A stretch of 13,891 nucleotides of DNA from Candidatus Omnitrophota bacterium (GCA_028717025.1 JAQUOR010000020.1:1-13891), one strand, 5' to 3'. Counted from the stretch's first letter, positions 1 through 7,172 are shown. The notes: generated from the letters alone by a model not told the origin. Numbers and translations are program-made.

Positions 1-497
1 CGGGCACCGCCGCCTGAGCCGGAAACGATTATCAAAGGCAAACGTTTTTCGTGCGCATATTCCATAATACGCGTAAGTTTTTCCCCCACAACCGAACCCA
101 TCGAACCCATGATGAAGCGCGAATCGATAATGCCAAGTGCAAAATCATGTTTTTCTATTGCGGCCTCCCCTACGATCACTGCATCTTTAAGGCCTGTATC
201 GCGTGTATCTTCTTCAAGTTTTTCCTTGTATGATTTGGGACCCTGAAAATTTAAAGGGTCTCCCGAGACTAAACCCGGGTAAAATTCCTTAAACGTCCCT
301 TCATCGGTAAGTAACTGGGCCCTCTCCCAGCAGGTAAGCGAAAAATGATAATTACACTTAGCGCATACTTTTAGATTTTCCTGTAATATTTTATTAAAGA
401 TCAACAAACCGCACTTCGGGCATTTTTCCCAAAGGCCGTCGGGAATATGCTTCTTCTTTGCCAACGTGTAGCGAAGGGGTTTTTTGAATATCCTCAT
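1..497 (-). CDS. accD: acetyl-CoA carboxylase carboxyltransferase subunit beta, N-terminal part (cut by window edge)
   Basis: AccD pairs with AccA to form the carboxyltransferase half of acetyl-CoA carboxylase, which moves the carboxyl group from biotin to acetyl-CoA to make malonyl-CoA for fatty acid synthesis in the cytoplasm. The 165 residues visible begin MRIFKKPLRY. A zinc ribbon follows with cysteines at 26, 29, 45 and 48 (CPKC and CAKC), as in the family. Then comes the start of the carboxyltransferase fold: a stretch beginning FALGIIDSRFIMGSMGS and the glycine-rich VSGSGGGA at 158-165, where the window ends. No stop lies before the edge, so the gene continues leftward. ATG at 497 fits the family N-terminus, but no Shine-Dalgarno sequence precedes it; the upstream sequence is AT-rich and then enters a palindromic repeat. 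The preceding DUF1015 gene ends 126 bases upstream, so co-transcription is possible. Confidence 0.93.
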   Translation of the reverse strand, partial: MRIFKKPLRYTLAKKKHIPDGLWEKCPKCGLLIFNKILQENLKVCAKCNYHFSLTCWERAQLLTDEGTFKEFYPGLVSGDPLNFQGPKSYKEKLEEDTRDTGLKDAVIVGEAAIEKHDFALGIIDSRFIMGSMGSVVGEKLTRIMEYAHEKRLPLIIVSGSGGGA

Positions 498-501
498 ATA
501 A

Positions 502-630
502 AACGCGAATTTACGCTAATTGCCCGCCAGTAGTGCCTGGCGAGGTCTCGCCTTGTGAGCGGGAAAACACGAATGACCGCTAATTCTTATTCGCGAAAAT
601 TAGCGAGTTTTGATTCGCGGCAATTAGCGT
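502..630. repeat. composite palindromic intergenic repeat between DUF1015 gene and accD
   Basis: The 12-base arms acgctaattgcc (513-524) and ggcaattagcgt (619-630) are perfect inverted repeats. Between and around them are units of the acgcgaat/attcgcg type seen at four other places in this window. A second structure is nested inside at 523-563: cccgc/gcggg outer arms, gccag/ctggc, and ggcgag-gt-ctcgcc. The right arm overlaps the 3' end of the DUF1015 gene and holds its TAA (624-626). No protein is supported here; a 77-codon plus-strand ORF is antisense to the DUF1015 gene and runs through the repeat. Confidence 0.75.
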
Positions 631-1859
631 CCCTCTTTCTGAAAGCGTCTTACAACAATGCCAGAAAGGAGCTTAGGGTAAAAATACGTCGATTTTTGCG
701 GAAGTCGATGCCCCTTATTCGCTATCGAGAATACGTCCGGAAGCGGAATGGGGCGCAAAATAAAAGCGACCTTATCGCCGGAGGCTAATTTCTTAGCCTC
801 TTCGATATCATGCGTAAACGCAATTTGCTCATTGACCGAAAACAATGAAAGAACGAGATGATTAAAAAGATAGGTATCCAGCTTTTTATATATGACAATA
901 TCAGGTATGTTTTTTAAACTCGAGGTTTTTTTAAGCTTCAAGTAATAGAAGGTCTTGGCGCGGTAAATGCCGAGAGAAAAAACACTTTTCTCTTTTAATC
1001 TTCTTTCTAATTCTTTCTGAGTAACCTTCTGAATAAAAAAATACGTATCCAATTTTTTAAAAAAGGTATCGTCGTCTAAAGCAATACTCACCACGCGATG
1101 CGTCGGAAGTATCAACAAGCCTGCCTGGGAGTCCGTGACATAGGCAAGAAGATAATTTAAATTATCGAATTTTCCCTTGTTGTTTTTATAGTAATCGTAC
1201 GCCACTTCAAAACGATGATGGCCGTCGGCGATAACTAATTTATTCTTTTCGATTTCGCCGCGAAGCGCATCGAGTGTTTTTGTATCTTGGATCTTCCACA
1301 CCCTGTTGCGGCTGCCTTCAAAGTCCTTAAAATCAAGAAAGGGCGGCTTTTTACGGTACGTCGCATACACTCGCGCAAAAATTGTAAGGGGTTTGGGAAC
1401 AACGACGAATATCGGACTTAAATTCGCTTCTACTTCTTTTATTATTTTTTTCCTGTCCTCCTTGGGCGCTGAAAGCGTATATTCGTGAGGAAAGATAACG
1501 TCATCCTTATCCATACACAACAACGTCAGAAAACCAAAACGCGTATAGGACTTGCCTGCGGATGTAAAACATTGTTCGTAAAGATAGAGGCTTTCCTTAT
1601 CATCGTCTACCAATACGCCATCGCTTATCCATTGCTTAAAACGCTTACCAAGTTCCTCGTAATTCTGAACCTGCGTTAACAGCACATTGGAAAAATTATA
1701 TGGGGATTTTTTCTGAAAATACTCCTGTTGCGCCTTATTGATGACGTCATACGGAGGGCAGACAACGCTCGGTATATCCTTAACCACTGCGGGATTATAG
1801 TAGGTTGCCTTAAAAGGAATGATAGTTGATGCCTTTTTCGCTATTGTTTTTTCGGGCAT
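624..1859 (-). CDS. DUF1015 family protein, function unknown
   Basis: A 411-residue cytoplasmic protein that I recognise as DUF1015 by several blocks: IIPFKATYYNP near residues 13-23, VVCPPYDVI at 32-40, PHEYTLSAPKEDR at 124-136, NLSPIF at 146-151 and ADGHHRFE at 211-218. Length is close to the family norm. The conserved His/Asp/Glu residues look catalytic or metal-binding, but I know of no established reaction; relatives are often found near serine-biosynthesis genes, which are absent here. I chose ATG at 1859; an in-frame GTG at 1874 would add five residues (MLREK). The start overlaps the end of the fmdB-like gene by 19 bases, suggesting translational coupling and one transcript from the promoter at 2189-2217. 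The last codons and the TAA lie at the edge of a palindromic repeat, so the extreme C-terminus (FQKEGR) may not be ancestral. Confidence 0.88.
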   Translation of the reverse strand: MPEKTIAKKASTIIPFKATYYNPAVVKDIPSVVCPPYDVINKAQQEYFQKKSPYNFSNVLLTQVQNYEELGKRFKQWISDGVLVDDDKESLYLYEQCFTSAGKSYTRFGFLTLLCMDKDDVIFPHEYTLSAPKEDRKKIIKEVEANLSPIFVVVPKPLTIFARVYATYRKKPPFLDFKDFEGSRNRVWKIQDTKTLDALRGEIEKNKLVIADGHHRFEVAYDYYKNNKGKFDNLNYLLAYVTDSQAGLLILPTHRVVSIALDDDTFFKKLDTYFFIQKVTQKELERRLKEKSVFSLGIYRAKTFYYLKLKKTSSLKNIPDIVIYKKLDTYLFNHLVLSLFSVNEQIAFTHDIEEAKKLASGDKVAFILRPIPLPDVFSIANKGHRLPQKSTYFYPKLLSGIVVRRFQKEGR

Positions 1860-2095
1860 TTTTTCTCGCAACACGTGTGTGTTTCCGGTTTTTTTGCTGC
1901 CGTTGAAACACTGCTCTTCTTATAATCAGTGCTATAAAATCCGGTGCCTTTAAATATCAAACCGCTTCCCGAACCGATTAAGCGGTGCAGCTTACCCCTG
2001 CAGTGCGGACATTTGGTAAGAGGCTTATCGTTGATATTCTGGAACACTTCCGTTGCCCTGTTGCATTTCGAACATTCGTAATTATACGTTGGCAT
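1841..2095 (-). CDS. FmdB-type zinc-ribbon protein
   Basis: An 84-residue protein starting MPTYNYECSKC, the standard opening of the FmdB/CxxC_CxxC_SSSS zinc-ribbon family. One zinc site is formed by C8, C11, C29 and C32 (CSKC and CPHC), followed by the family block GLIFKGTGFYSTDY at 45-58. The tail is lysine-rich with extra cysteines (C75, C76, C80). The name comes from a putative regulator of formamidase in Methylophilus; the function of most members is unknown, and no formamidase is near. The start at 2095 is fixed by a strong Shine-Dalgarno (GGAGGAAG) and by the family N-terminus. An in-frame upstream ATG at 2179 would add 28 residues with no family similarity and would fall at the likely transcription start. 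The gene overlaps the DUF1015 gene downstream and probably forms an operon with it. Confidence 0.9.
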   Translation of the reverse strand: MPTYNYECSKCNRATEVFQNINDKPLTKCPHCRGKLHRLIGSGSGLIFKGTGFYSTDYKKSSVSTAAKKPETHTCCEKKCPKKQ

Positions 2096-2134
2096 GATTC
2101 TTCTTCCTCCTCTATCGAAAACATTATATACAGG

Positions 2135-2168
2135 CGTATCTTTCGTTCGGTAATTTTTGAAAGATACG
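2135..2168 (-). promoter_or_regulatory. 10-bp inverted repeat in the fmdB leader
   Basis: The arms cgtatctttc (2135-2144) and gaaagatacg (2159-2168) are perfect reverse complements separated by 14 bases. They lie between the predicted -10 box (2189-2194) and the fmdB ribosome binding site, so they would be transcribed near the 5' end of the mRNA. A TATAAT match also lies just downstream on the minus strand (TATATAAT, about 2123-2130) but lacks a good -35. The repeat could be a repressor operator or a leader hairpin. No U-run follows, so a terminator is unlikely. Confidence 0.55.
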
Positions 2169-2188
2169 AAAGAAAACATTAGTTTTCT

Positions 2189-2217
2189 ACTATCCCAGAT
2201 ATACCCTTGAAAGTCAA
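2189..2217 (-). promoter_or_regulatory. sigma70-type promoter for fmdB-DUF1015
   Basis: On the minus strand TTGACT (2217-2212) and GATAGT (2194-2189) are separated by exactly 17 bases. The -35 matches 5 of 6 consensus positions and the -10 matches 4 of 6. The predicted start of transcription is near 2182, about 87 bases before the fmdB ATG. It lies in the 225-base gap after dnaJ, in which I see no other gene and no convincing terminator. Confidence 0.6.
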
Positions 2218-2320
2218 TATTTTATTTAGTCCTTTCCTTTTCTATGGAGAAATGAAAAGACTTGATTACGGCGATTTTTACAATCTCTGGGATCTTTCTC
2301 CTAATCTCTGAAATCATATT

Positions 2321-3502
2321 TTACGCTAAAAGCAAAAAGACGCTTTTAAATGCTTTTTTGATCTTATCGCTAAAAGTATCCTGGGAGTTCACGCTTTCAC
2401 CGGAAGATTTCGCAAATTCTTCAATAAGTCTGCGCTGCTCAGCAGTTAAGCGCGAAGGGATTTCTACGTTAACTTTTACCAGCTCATCACCCACACCTTT
2501 AGTATGTAAATCAGGAAGCCCTTTGCCTTTAAGACGGAAAATCTTTCCGCTCTGAGTACCGGCAGGTATCTTCATGCTCACTTTACCGTCAATGGTGGCC
2601 ACCTCCACTTCGCTGCCCAGTATCGCTTTTGCTAAACTGATGGTTATCTCAATCAAAAGGTCGCTGCCGTGGCGGGTAAACACCGGATGAGGCGCGACCT
2701 CGATAATTACATACAAATCACCGCGGCTTGAGCTGCCTGATTCGCCTTCTCCGCGAATCCGTAAGTTTGAATCGGTATCAACGCCGGCGGGTATTTTCAC
2801 TTTTATTTTACGGGTAACCTTGCTTCTTCCTTCCCCGTGACACTCCGGACACGGCGAGGAGATAACCGCCCCTTGACCTGAACAACGGGAGCATGTCTGG
2901 GCCAATTGAAAGAATCCGTTTGAAACTACCGTCCGCCCGGATCCCCTGCATTGCGGACACGTGATTTTCTTTGTTCCGGGTTTTGCCCCGGTTCCTGAAC
3001 ACGTCGTGCACGTTTCATAACGCGGAACAGTAATAGTTTTTTCCGTACCTGCTGCCGCTTCTTCAAGCGTTATGCCCACCGATATCTGCAAGTCTCTGCC
3101 TCTGCGCCGGCCCCCGGAAGTCCGACCGCGGCCTGTGCCAAAAATATCAAAGCCCAAGTCGCTAAAAATCTCATCAAAAATACCTCCACCTAGGCCCACA
3201 TCGCCCATATCCTTGAAGATACTTCCGAAATCAGCACCTTTAAAAATATCTTCTTCGGCGTAACGCTGGTCTATGCCGGCATGGCCGTATTGGTCATAAA
3301 GAGCGCGCTTCTGAGCATCAGAAAGTACCGCGTAGGCCTCGGAAATTTCTTTAAACTTCTCCTCGGCTTCCTTTTTCTGTTCATGCGGAACCCTGTCGGG
3401 ATGGAAACGCAACGCCAGCTCCCGATAGGCCTTTTTTATCTCATCGAGGCTTGCGCTCTTTTGTACTCCCAATATTTCGTAATAATCACGTTTTGTTGAC
3501 AT
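2321..3502 (-). CDS. dnaJ: chaperone protein DnaJ (Hsp40)
   Basis: DnaJ delivers unfolded clients to DnaK and stimulates its ATPase. The 393-residue product has the full type I layout: J domain at about 6-72 with HPD at 34-36; a Gly/Phe-rich stretch at about 83-135; four zinc-binding CxxCxGxG repeats (CTTCSGTG 165-172, CPQCRGSG 182-189, CSRCSGQG 204-211, CPECHGEG 218-225); and the C-terminal client-binding domains. It ends with a short hydrophobic tail (SVFLLLA). ATG at 3502 gives [12 protein letters not shown], the family start. An in-frame GTG at 3532 would add ten residues that come from a repeat element and match nothing in DnaJ. No clear Shine-Dalgarno precedes the ATG. It lies 105 bases after dnaK, with a palindromic repeat between, and is probably transcribed from the hrcA promoter. 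Confidence 0.97.
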   Translation of the reverse strand: MSTKRDYYEILGVQKSASLDEIKKAYRELALRFHPDRVPHEQKKEAEEKFKEISEAYAVLSDAQKRALYDQYGHAGIDQRYAEEDIFKGADFGSIFKDMGDVGLGGGIFDEIFSDLGFDIFGTGRGRTSGGRRRGRDLQISVGITLEEAAAGTEKTITVPRYETCTTCSGTGAKPGTKKITCPQCRGSGRTVVSNGFFQLAQTCSRCSGQGAVISSPCPECHGEGRSKVTRKIKVKIPAGVDTDSNLRIRGEGESGSSSRGDLYVIIEVAPHPVFTRHGSDLLIEITISLAKAILGSEVEVATIDGKVSMKIPAGTQSGKIFRLKGKGLPDLHTKGVGDELVKVNVEIPSRLTAEQRRLIEEFAKSSGESVNSQDTFSDKIKKAFKSVFLLLA

Positions 3503-3517
3503 ATTACATACTGGCCA

Positions 3518-3610
3518 TAGAAGCTGATACACGCTGATAGTTACGCGGAACCACGCGGAATTCTATCCGCGTCTATCCGCGATTTCCATATCCGCGTTGA
3601 TCCGCTTCTA
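3518..3610. repeat. palindromic intergenic repeat between dnaK and dnaJ
   Basis: The element begins tagaagc (3518-3524) and ends gcttcta (3604-3610), a perfect 7-base terminal inverted repeat. Its two halves are related inverted copies of tagaagc(g/t)gat...acgcggat, meeting near a central gaattc. The first 39 bases match 33 of 39 positions of the element at 13826-13864. The outer three bases at the right end are the TAG stop codon of dnaK. It fills almost the whole dnaK-dnaJ gap and, if transcribed, would fold into a long imperfect hairpin. Confidence 0.8.
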
Positions 3611-5494
3611 TTTTTTGTCCTCTTCCTTAAAATCCGCATCAATAATATCTTCGCCTTTTTTGTCTTTCGGTTCTTCCGCCTTCTGCTCAGGCTCCTGGGG
3701 TTTCTGCCCTCCTGCCTGTTGCTGCTGTTGCTTTGCGTTCGCTTGTTTGTAGACTTCCTCTGCTAACTTATGCGCCGCTTTTTGTAAGTCTTCCATTCCT
3801 GTTTTAATTCGCGCAACATTTTTGTCTTTTATCGCGGTTTTCAGATCATTGGCTTTTGCTTCGATGTCCGCGCGTTCTTGGCTGGAAACTTTATCGCCGA
3901 ATTCTTTCAACGATTTCTCCGTCGCATACACTAGATTATCTGCCTGGTTAATAATTTCTACTTCCTCTTTCCTCTTAGCATCTTCAGCGGCGAATTTCTC
4001 AGCATCGCGCACCATCTTGTCAATCTCTTCCTTTGAAAGTTTCTTGGGCGCGGTAATCTTGATTGACTGCTCTTTACCCGTACCTAAATCTTTTGCCGAA
4101 ACATGCACGATGCCATTAGCATCGATATCGAACGAAACTGCGATTTGCGGTACGCCGCGCGGCGCCGGAGGGATCCCCTCTAAATTAAATTGGCCCAGTT
4201 CAACGTTTCCTTCGGCATTGGCCATCTGACGCTCACCTTGAATAACACGGATGGTCACCGCTGTCTGGTTATCCGCAGCAGTTGAGAAAGTCTGGCTTTT
4301 TTGCGTAGGTATGGACGCATTTCTTTCAATTAATTTCGTATTTACTCCTCCTAAGGTCTCGATGCCGAGCGAAAGCGGTGTAACGTCAAGGAGTAACACA
4401 TCTTTTACGTCACCTTTGATGATCGCCACCTGGACCGCTGCTCCTAAGGCAACGCATTCCATAGGATCTACCCCGCGCTCAATTTTCTTACCAACAAAAT
4501 CTTCAACAAATTTCTGCACAATGGGCATGCGTGTAGGTCCGCCTACCATGATAATGCGATCAATCTCTTTTGCGGTAAGTTTCGCATCCGAAAGTGCCTG
4601 TTCAACCGGATGACGGCACTTATCAACGATGGGCGAAACAAGTTCTTCGAGTTTCGCTCTGTTAATGGCCATGGTCAAATGCTTTGGTCCCGATGCATCT
4701 GCAGTAATAAACGGTAAATTAATATCCGTAGTGAGGGTCGAGGAGAGCTCTACTTTTGCCTTCTCTGCTGCTTCGCGCACCCTTTGTATGGCCATTTTAT
4801 CATTACGCACATCAATGCCGGTATCCCGCTTAAATTGCATAACGATGTAGTCAATAAGGGCATTGTCCATGTCGGTACCGCCAAGTTGCGTGTCACCGGA
4901 TGTCGATTGCACATGAAATACGCCCTGCTCCATTTCCATTATGGTAACATCGAGAGTTCCGCCGCCAAGATCAAAAACCATGATTTTTTGCGCTTTCTGG
5001 GCCTTCTCTAAACCATAGGCTAAACATGCTGCCGTAGGCTCATTGATGATACGCAAGACCTTCAAACCCGCGATCTCGCCGGCATCTTTAGTCGCTTGTC
5101 GCTGGTTATCATCAAAATATGCCGGACAGGTAATGACTACTTCTTCGACCTTGTCTCCCAAATAGCTTTCTGCGTCTTCTTTTATCTTTTGTAAGATAAA
5201 CGCGGATATCTGCTGGGGGGTATATTCTTTTCCGTATACCTTGAATTTATAGTCGCTTCCCATTTTGCGCTTTGCTGCCTGGATGGTGCCTTCGGCATTT
5301 ATCGCTGCCTGGCGCCTGGCAGGTTCACCGACAAGACGCTGACCATCTTTAGTAAAAGCAACGTATGAAGGAAACGCTTTCCCGGAAGCAACGCCAGCAC
5401 CCTCTGCTGAAGGAATAATCACCGGCCTGCCGCCTTCCATAACCGCTGCCGCTGAGTTAGAAGTCCCCAAATCGATTCCGATTACTTTTGCCAT
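3608..5494 (-). CDS. dnaK: molecular chaperone DnaK (Hsp70)
   Basis: DnaK is the ATP-driven Hsp70 that binds exposed hydrophobic segments, with DnaJ and GrpE as partners. The 628-residue protein has the nucleotide-binding domain signatures IDLGTSNS (7-14), [12 protein letters not shown] (174-185) and VGGPTRMP (317-324), the interdomain linker DVLLLDVTP (365-373), a substrate-binding domain and a charged, glutamine-rich tail (KQQQQQ, then [15 protein letters not shown]). The start at 5494 has a strong GAGGAGGT Shine-Dalgarno. Several N-domain stretches are unlike typical bacterial Dna[29 protein letters not shown] and [11 protein letters not shown], which from memory resemble Thermoplasma-type DnaK. 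The gene follows grpE by 203 bases containing hairpins. The TAG stop is the edge of a repeat. Likely co-transcribed with hrcA and grpE and repressed by HrcA. Confidence 0.98.
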   Translation of the reverse strand: MAKVIGIDLGTSNSAAAVMEGGRPVIIPSAEGAGVASGKAFPSYVAFTKDGQRLVGEPARRQAAINAEGTIQAAKRKMGSDYKFKVYGKEYTPQQISAFILQKIKEDAESYLGDKVEEVVITCPAYFDDNQRQATKDAGEIAGLKVLRIINEPTAACLAYGLEKAQKAQKIMVFDLGGGTLDVTIMEMEQGVFHVQSTSGDTQLGGTDMDNALIDYIVMQFKRDTGIDVRNDKMAIQRVREAAEKAKVELSSTLTTDINLPFITADASGPKHLTMAINRAKLEELVSPIVDKCRHPVEQALSDAKLTAKEIDRIIMVGGPTRMPIVQKFVEDFVGKKIERGVDPMECVALGAAVQVAIIKGDVKDVLLLDVTPLSLGIETLGGVNTKLIERNASIPTQKSQTFSTAADNQTAVTIRVIQGERQMANAEGNVELGQFNLEGIPPAPRGVPQIAVSFDIDANGIVHVSAKDLGTGKEQSIKITAPKKLSKEEIDKMVRDAEKFAAEDAKRKEEVEIINQADNLVYATEKSLKEFGDKVSSQERADIEAKANDLKTAIKDKNVARIKTGMEDLQKAAHKLAEEVYKQANAKQQQQQAGGQKPQEPEQKAEEPKDKKGEDIIDADFKEEDKK

Positions 5495-5542
5495 AACTAC
5501 CTCCTCAATGAGACTTACGCTTTTTTAAGACCCTTGTCGAAT

Positions 5543-5575
5543 CCCCCCACGGGGACGCTTCGCAGGAAAAAGCGT
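5543..5575 (-). promoter_or_regulatory. two short hairpins in the dnaK leader
   Basis: On the plus strand acgctt (5555-5560) and aagcgt (5570-5575) form a 6-bp inverted repeat, and directly beside it cccc (5543-5546) pairs with gggg (5551-5554) across a 4-base loop. In the minus-strand transcript both would fold just upstream of the dnaK ribosome binding site. The heptamer gtcgaat occurs on both sides of the pair (5536-5542 and again near 5579). No role is known to me. Confidence 0.35.
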
Positions 5576-5587
5576 GTAGTCGAATTG

Positions 5588-5649
5588 ACTTCCGAGGTGC
5601 TTCGGGTAAATTTCAAAGAAATTTACCCGATATACAGGCGCCCGGAAGT
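5588..5649 (-). promoter_or_regulatory. nested hairpin between grpE and dnaK
   Basis: A 13-base perfect inverted repeat, tcgggtaaatttc (5602-5614) and gaaatttacccga (5618-5630), has only 3 bases between its arms. It sits inside a second, outer pair acttccg (5588-5594) and cggaagt (5643-5649). No T-run follows on either strand, so it does not look like an intrinsic terminator. Position between two co-transcribed chaperone genes suggests mRNA processing or stability control, or a small palindromic repeat element. Confidence 0.6.
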
Positions 5650-5697
5650 AAATTATCAATAAACCCAACGTTACATAAAACGGATATAAAAGCCCCC

Positions 5698-6294
5698 TTA
5701 AGAACTTTGCTCTGGATTTTGCTCTGCGGCATGTGGGCTCTTCTTCGATACTTTTACTTTCGACGTTCTAATAACTCTGTCATTCAATAAATAACCTTTT
5801 TGCAACTCTTCGACCACCGTGTGCTCAGGTAAATCTTTATTTTCTACCTGCATTAATGCCTCGTGAAAGTGCGGGTCGAAAATTTTCCCTTCTGCTTCAA
5901 GAGGTTTAATCCCATGCTCTTTAAGCATTTCGTACAAATGCGCAAGTATCATTTCCACACCCTTTAAAAATACCGATAAATCCTGATGCCCTTCTTGAGA
6001 AAGGCTGACCGTACGTTCCAAATCATCAAGAATGTTAAGCAATTCAAGAAGGATTTCTTCATTGGCGTACCTGACTAAATCCTGCTTCTCTTTCTCCAGG
6101 CGCTTACGCGTATTGTCAAAATCGGCACACGTACGCAGATATTTGTCCCAAAGCGCATCATATTCCGCTTGTTTCTGCTTTAAAAGATCTTGCGCACTCG
6201 CACAAACTTGGTCTTTTTTTTGGACCTCGGCATTATGCGCTTTCTCTTTGGTCTCTTCTTGCTCTTTTTGATTGTGCTCGTGATTTTTATTCAT
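5698..6294 (-). CDS. grpE: nucleotide exchange factor GrpE
   Basis: GrpE is the dimeric exchange factor that releases ADP from DnaK. The 198-residue product has a charged, disordered N-terminus, a long helical coiled-coil region at about 25-95 (including DFDNTRKRLEKEK), and the beta domain with FDPHFHEAL (139-147) and GYLLNDRVIRTSKVKV (167-182), all typical. I chose ATG at 6294, which overlaps the end of hrcA by 8 bases and implies translational coupling. A TTG at 6306 would add four residues (MRCC) and is less likely. The order hrcA-grpE-dnaK-dnaJ is the classical heat-shock operon arrangement. Confidence 0.95.
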   Translation of the reverse strand: MNKNHEHNQKEQEETKEKAHNAEVQKKDQVCASAQDLLKQKQAEYDALWDKYLRTCADFDNTRKRLEKEKQDLVRYANEEILLELLNILDDLERTVSLSQEGHQDLSVFLKGVEMILAHLYEMLKEHGIKPLEAEGKIFDPHFHEALMQVENKDLPEHTVVEELQKGYLLNDRVIRTSKVKVSKKSPHAAEQNPEQSS

Positions 6295-7030
6295 ACAGCA
6301 TCTCAATAATTTTTTTCAGCTCATTTTTCGTCGAATAAAGACATGAAGCGGCTTTTGTATAGTTCATGCGCATCGGCCCTAACAACGCAAGCGCAAAAGA
6401 AAGCTTCTTTTCTTTTGAGCCGGAAACCATCAAAGAGCAGTCTGATATCTCTTTAAAACCTATTTCATCACCGATAAGGATTCTCACACGTTCATCCAGA
6501 TACTGAAACAATAAATCGCCAAGCTGGTCTATCTCGACCTCCAGCGCGTAAAAAAGGCTTTTAAGTCTGGTGATGTCCTCGAACTCCGGCTGCTCCAGGA
6601 TAAATCGCGTCCCGCGGAAAAAGAAATGCTCGTCCTTACCCGCTATAGCAATCAACGAGGTATACCCGCTCATCTTCGCTAAAACATCAAGCGTATAGTT
6701 AATACCTTCCTCCATGTCGACGATCTGCTGAGAAGCGATATCCAGCGTCACCGGATAATCCTGGATGAAATCATCTTCCTTAAGGTGCTCAACGTAGCAC
6801 TTAAAACCCGTCTTGGTCGGGATCCTGCCGGAAGACGTGTACACGTGCGAAAGCAACCCTTTTTTTTCGAGGTTCTCCATGACATTACGCACGGTGGCTG
6901 AAGAATACGGTAGATTGTATTTGGTGCATAAATGCGTAGAGCTTATCGGCTTTGACTCATTGATATAGCTCTCTATCACCAAATTAAGGATCTCTTCTTC
7001 GCGTTCTTTAGTATCGACAAATCGTACCAT
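6287..7030 (-). CDS. hrcA: heat-inducible transcription repressor HrcA, compact form
   Basis: HrcA is the repressor that binds CIRCE operators and is kept active by chaperones. The 247-residue protein has the N-terminal winged helix (SSATVRNVMENLEKKGLL at about 43-60), the block SGRIPTKTGFKCYV at 67-80 and the C-terminal block LGPMRMNY at 217-224, in the right order. The usual length is near 340, so about 90 residues are missing from the middle of the effector/dimerisation part, with no sign of frameshift or internal stop. ATG at 7030 is preceded by an AAGAAGG ribosome site. Promoter and CIRCE sit immediately upstream, so it is autoregulated. It is the first gene of hrcA-grpE-dnaK-dnaJ. Confidence 0.93.
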   Translation of the reverse strand: MVRFVDTKEREEEILNLVIESYINESKPISSTHLCTKYNLPYSSATVRNVMENLEKKGLLSHVYTSSGRIPTKTGFKCYVEHLKEDDFIQDYPVTLDIASQQIVDMEEGINYTLDVLAKMSGYTSLIAIAGKDEHFFFRGTRFILEQPEFEDITRLKSLFYALEVEIDQLGDLLFQYLDERVRILIGDEIGFKEISDCSLMVSGSKEKKLSFALALLGPMRMNYTKAASCLYSTKNELKKIIEMLYE

Positions 7031-7042
7031 TTTTCCTTCTTC

Positions 7043-7069
7043 TTAGCACTCTTAGGCCAAGTTTGCCAG
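7043..7069 (-). promoter_or_regulatory. CIRCE operator (HrcA binding site), one half degenerate
   Basis: The plus strand shows TTAGCACTC (7043-7051), a perfect CIRCE half-site, then 9 bases, then gtttgccag (7061-7069), which matches 5 of 9 positions of the expected GAGTGCTAA. It lies between the -10 box at 7072-7077 and the hrcA start, the usual place for this operator. The first 13 bases, TTAGCACTCTTAG, are identical to the CIRCE before clpB. Confidence 0.8.
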
Positions 7070-7071
7070 AT

Positions 7072-7100
7072 ATATTAACACACGCCCCAGCCTGCGTCAA
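7072..7100 (-). promoter_or_regulatory. sigma70-type promoter of hrcA-grpE-dnaK-dnaJ
   Basis: On the minus strand TTGACG (7100-7095) and TAATAT (7077-7072) are separated by 17 bases. The -35 matches 5 of 6 consensus positions and the -10 matches 4 of 6. Transcription would begin near 7065, inside the CIRCE operator, which fits repression by HrcA. Confidence 0.7.
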
Positions 7101-7108
7101 GATGAACT

Positions 7109-7172
7109 AAGACGCTGATTACCGCGAATGAAACAATGCGAATCACCGCTAATCCTATTCGCGTCTACGCTT
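7109..7172. repeat. palindromic intergenic repeat between hpf and hrcA
   Basis: Units gacgctgattaccgcgaat (7111-7129) and attcgcgtctacgctt (7157-7172) are imperfect inverted copies; cgcgaat (7123-7129) and attcgcg (7157-7163) pair exactly. It belongs to the same acgcgaat family as the elements near 502, 3518, 7558 and 13826. It begins directly after the hpf stop codon and ends just upstream of the hrcA -35 box. It could form an mRNA 3' hairpin for clpB-hpf, but no T-run marks a terminator. Confidence 0.65.

Noticed and set aside
555..788. Plus-strand 77-codon reading frame
   Set aside because: It runs through the repeat and antisense to the DUF1015 gene, has no ribosome site and no family resemblance.
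2096..2179. Upstream ATG extending the FmdB-like protein by 28 residues
   Set aside because: A strong Shine-Dalgarno precedes the internal ATG at 2095 and MPTYxYEC is the family start.
3503..3532. Upstream GTG start extending DnaJ by ten residues
   Set aside because: The added residues come from a palindromic repeat and the ATG at 3502 gives the standard DnaJ N-terminus.
3822..5011. Series of plus-strand reading frames opposite dnaK
   Set aside because: They mirror dnaK codon structure, lack ribosome sites and show no domain signatures; the same holds for those opposite clpB and hflX.
5588..5649. Intrinsic terminator after grpE
   Set aside because: The stem is strong but no T-run follows on either strand, and dnaK is expected to be co-transcribed.
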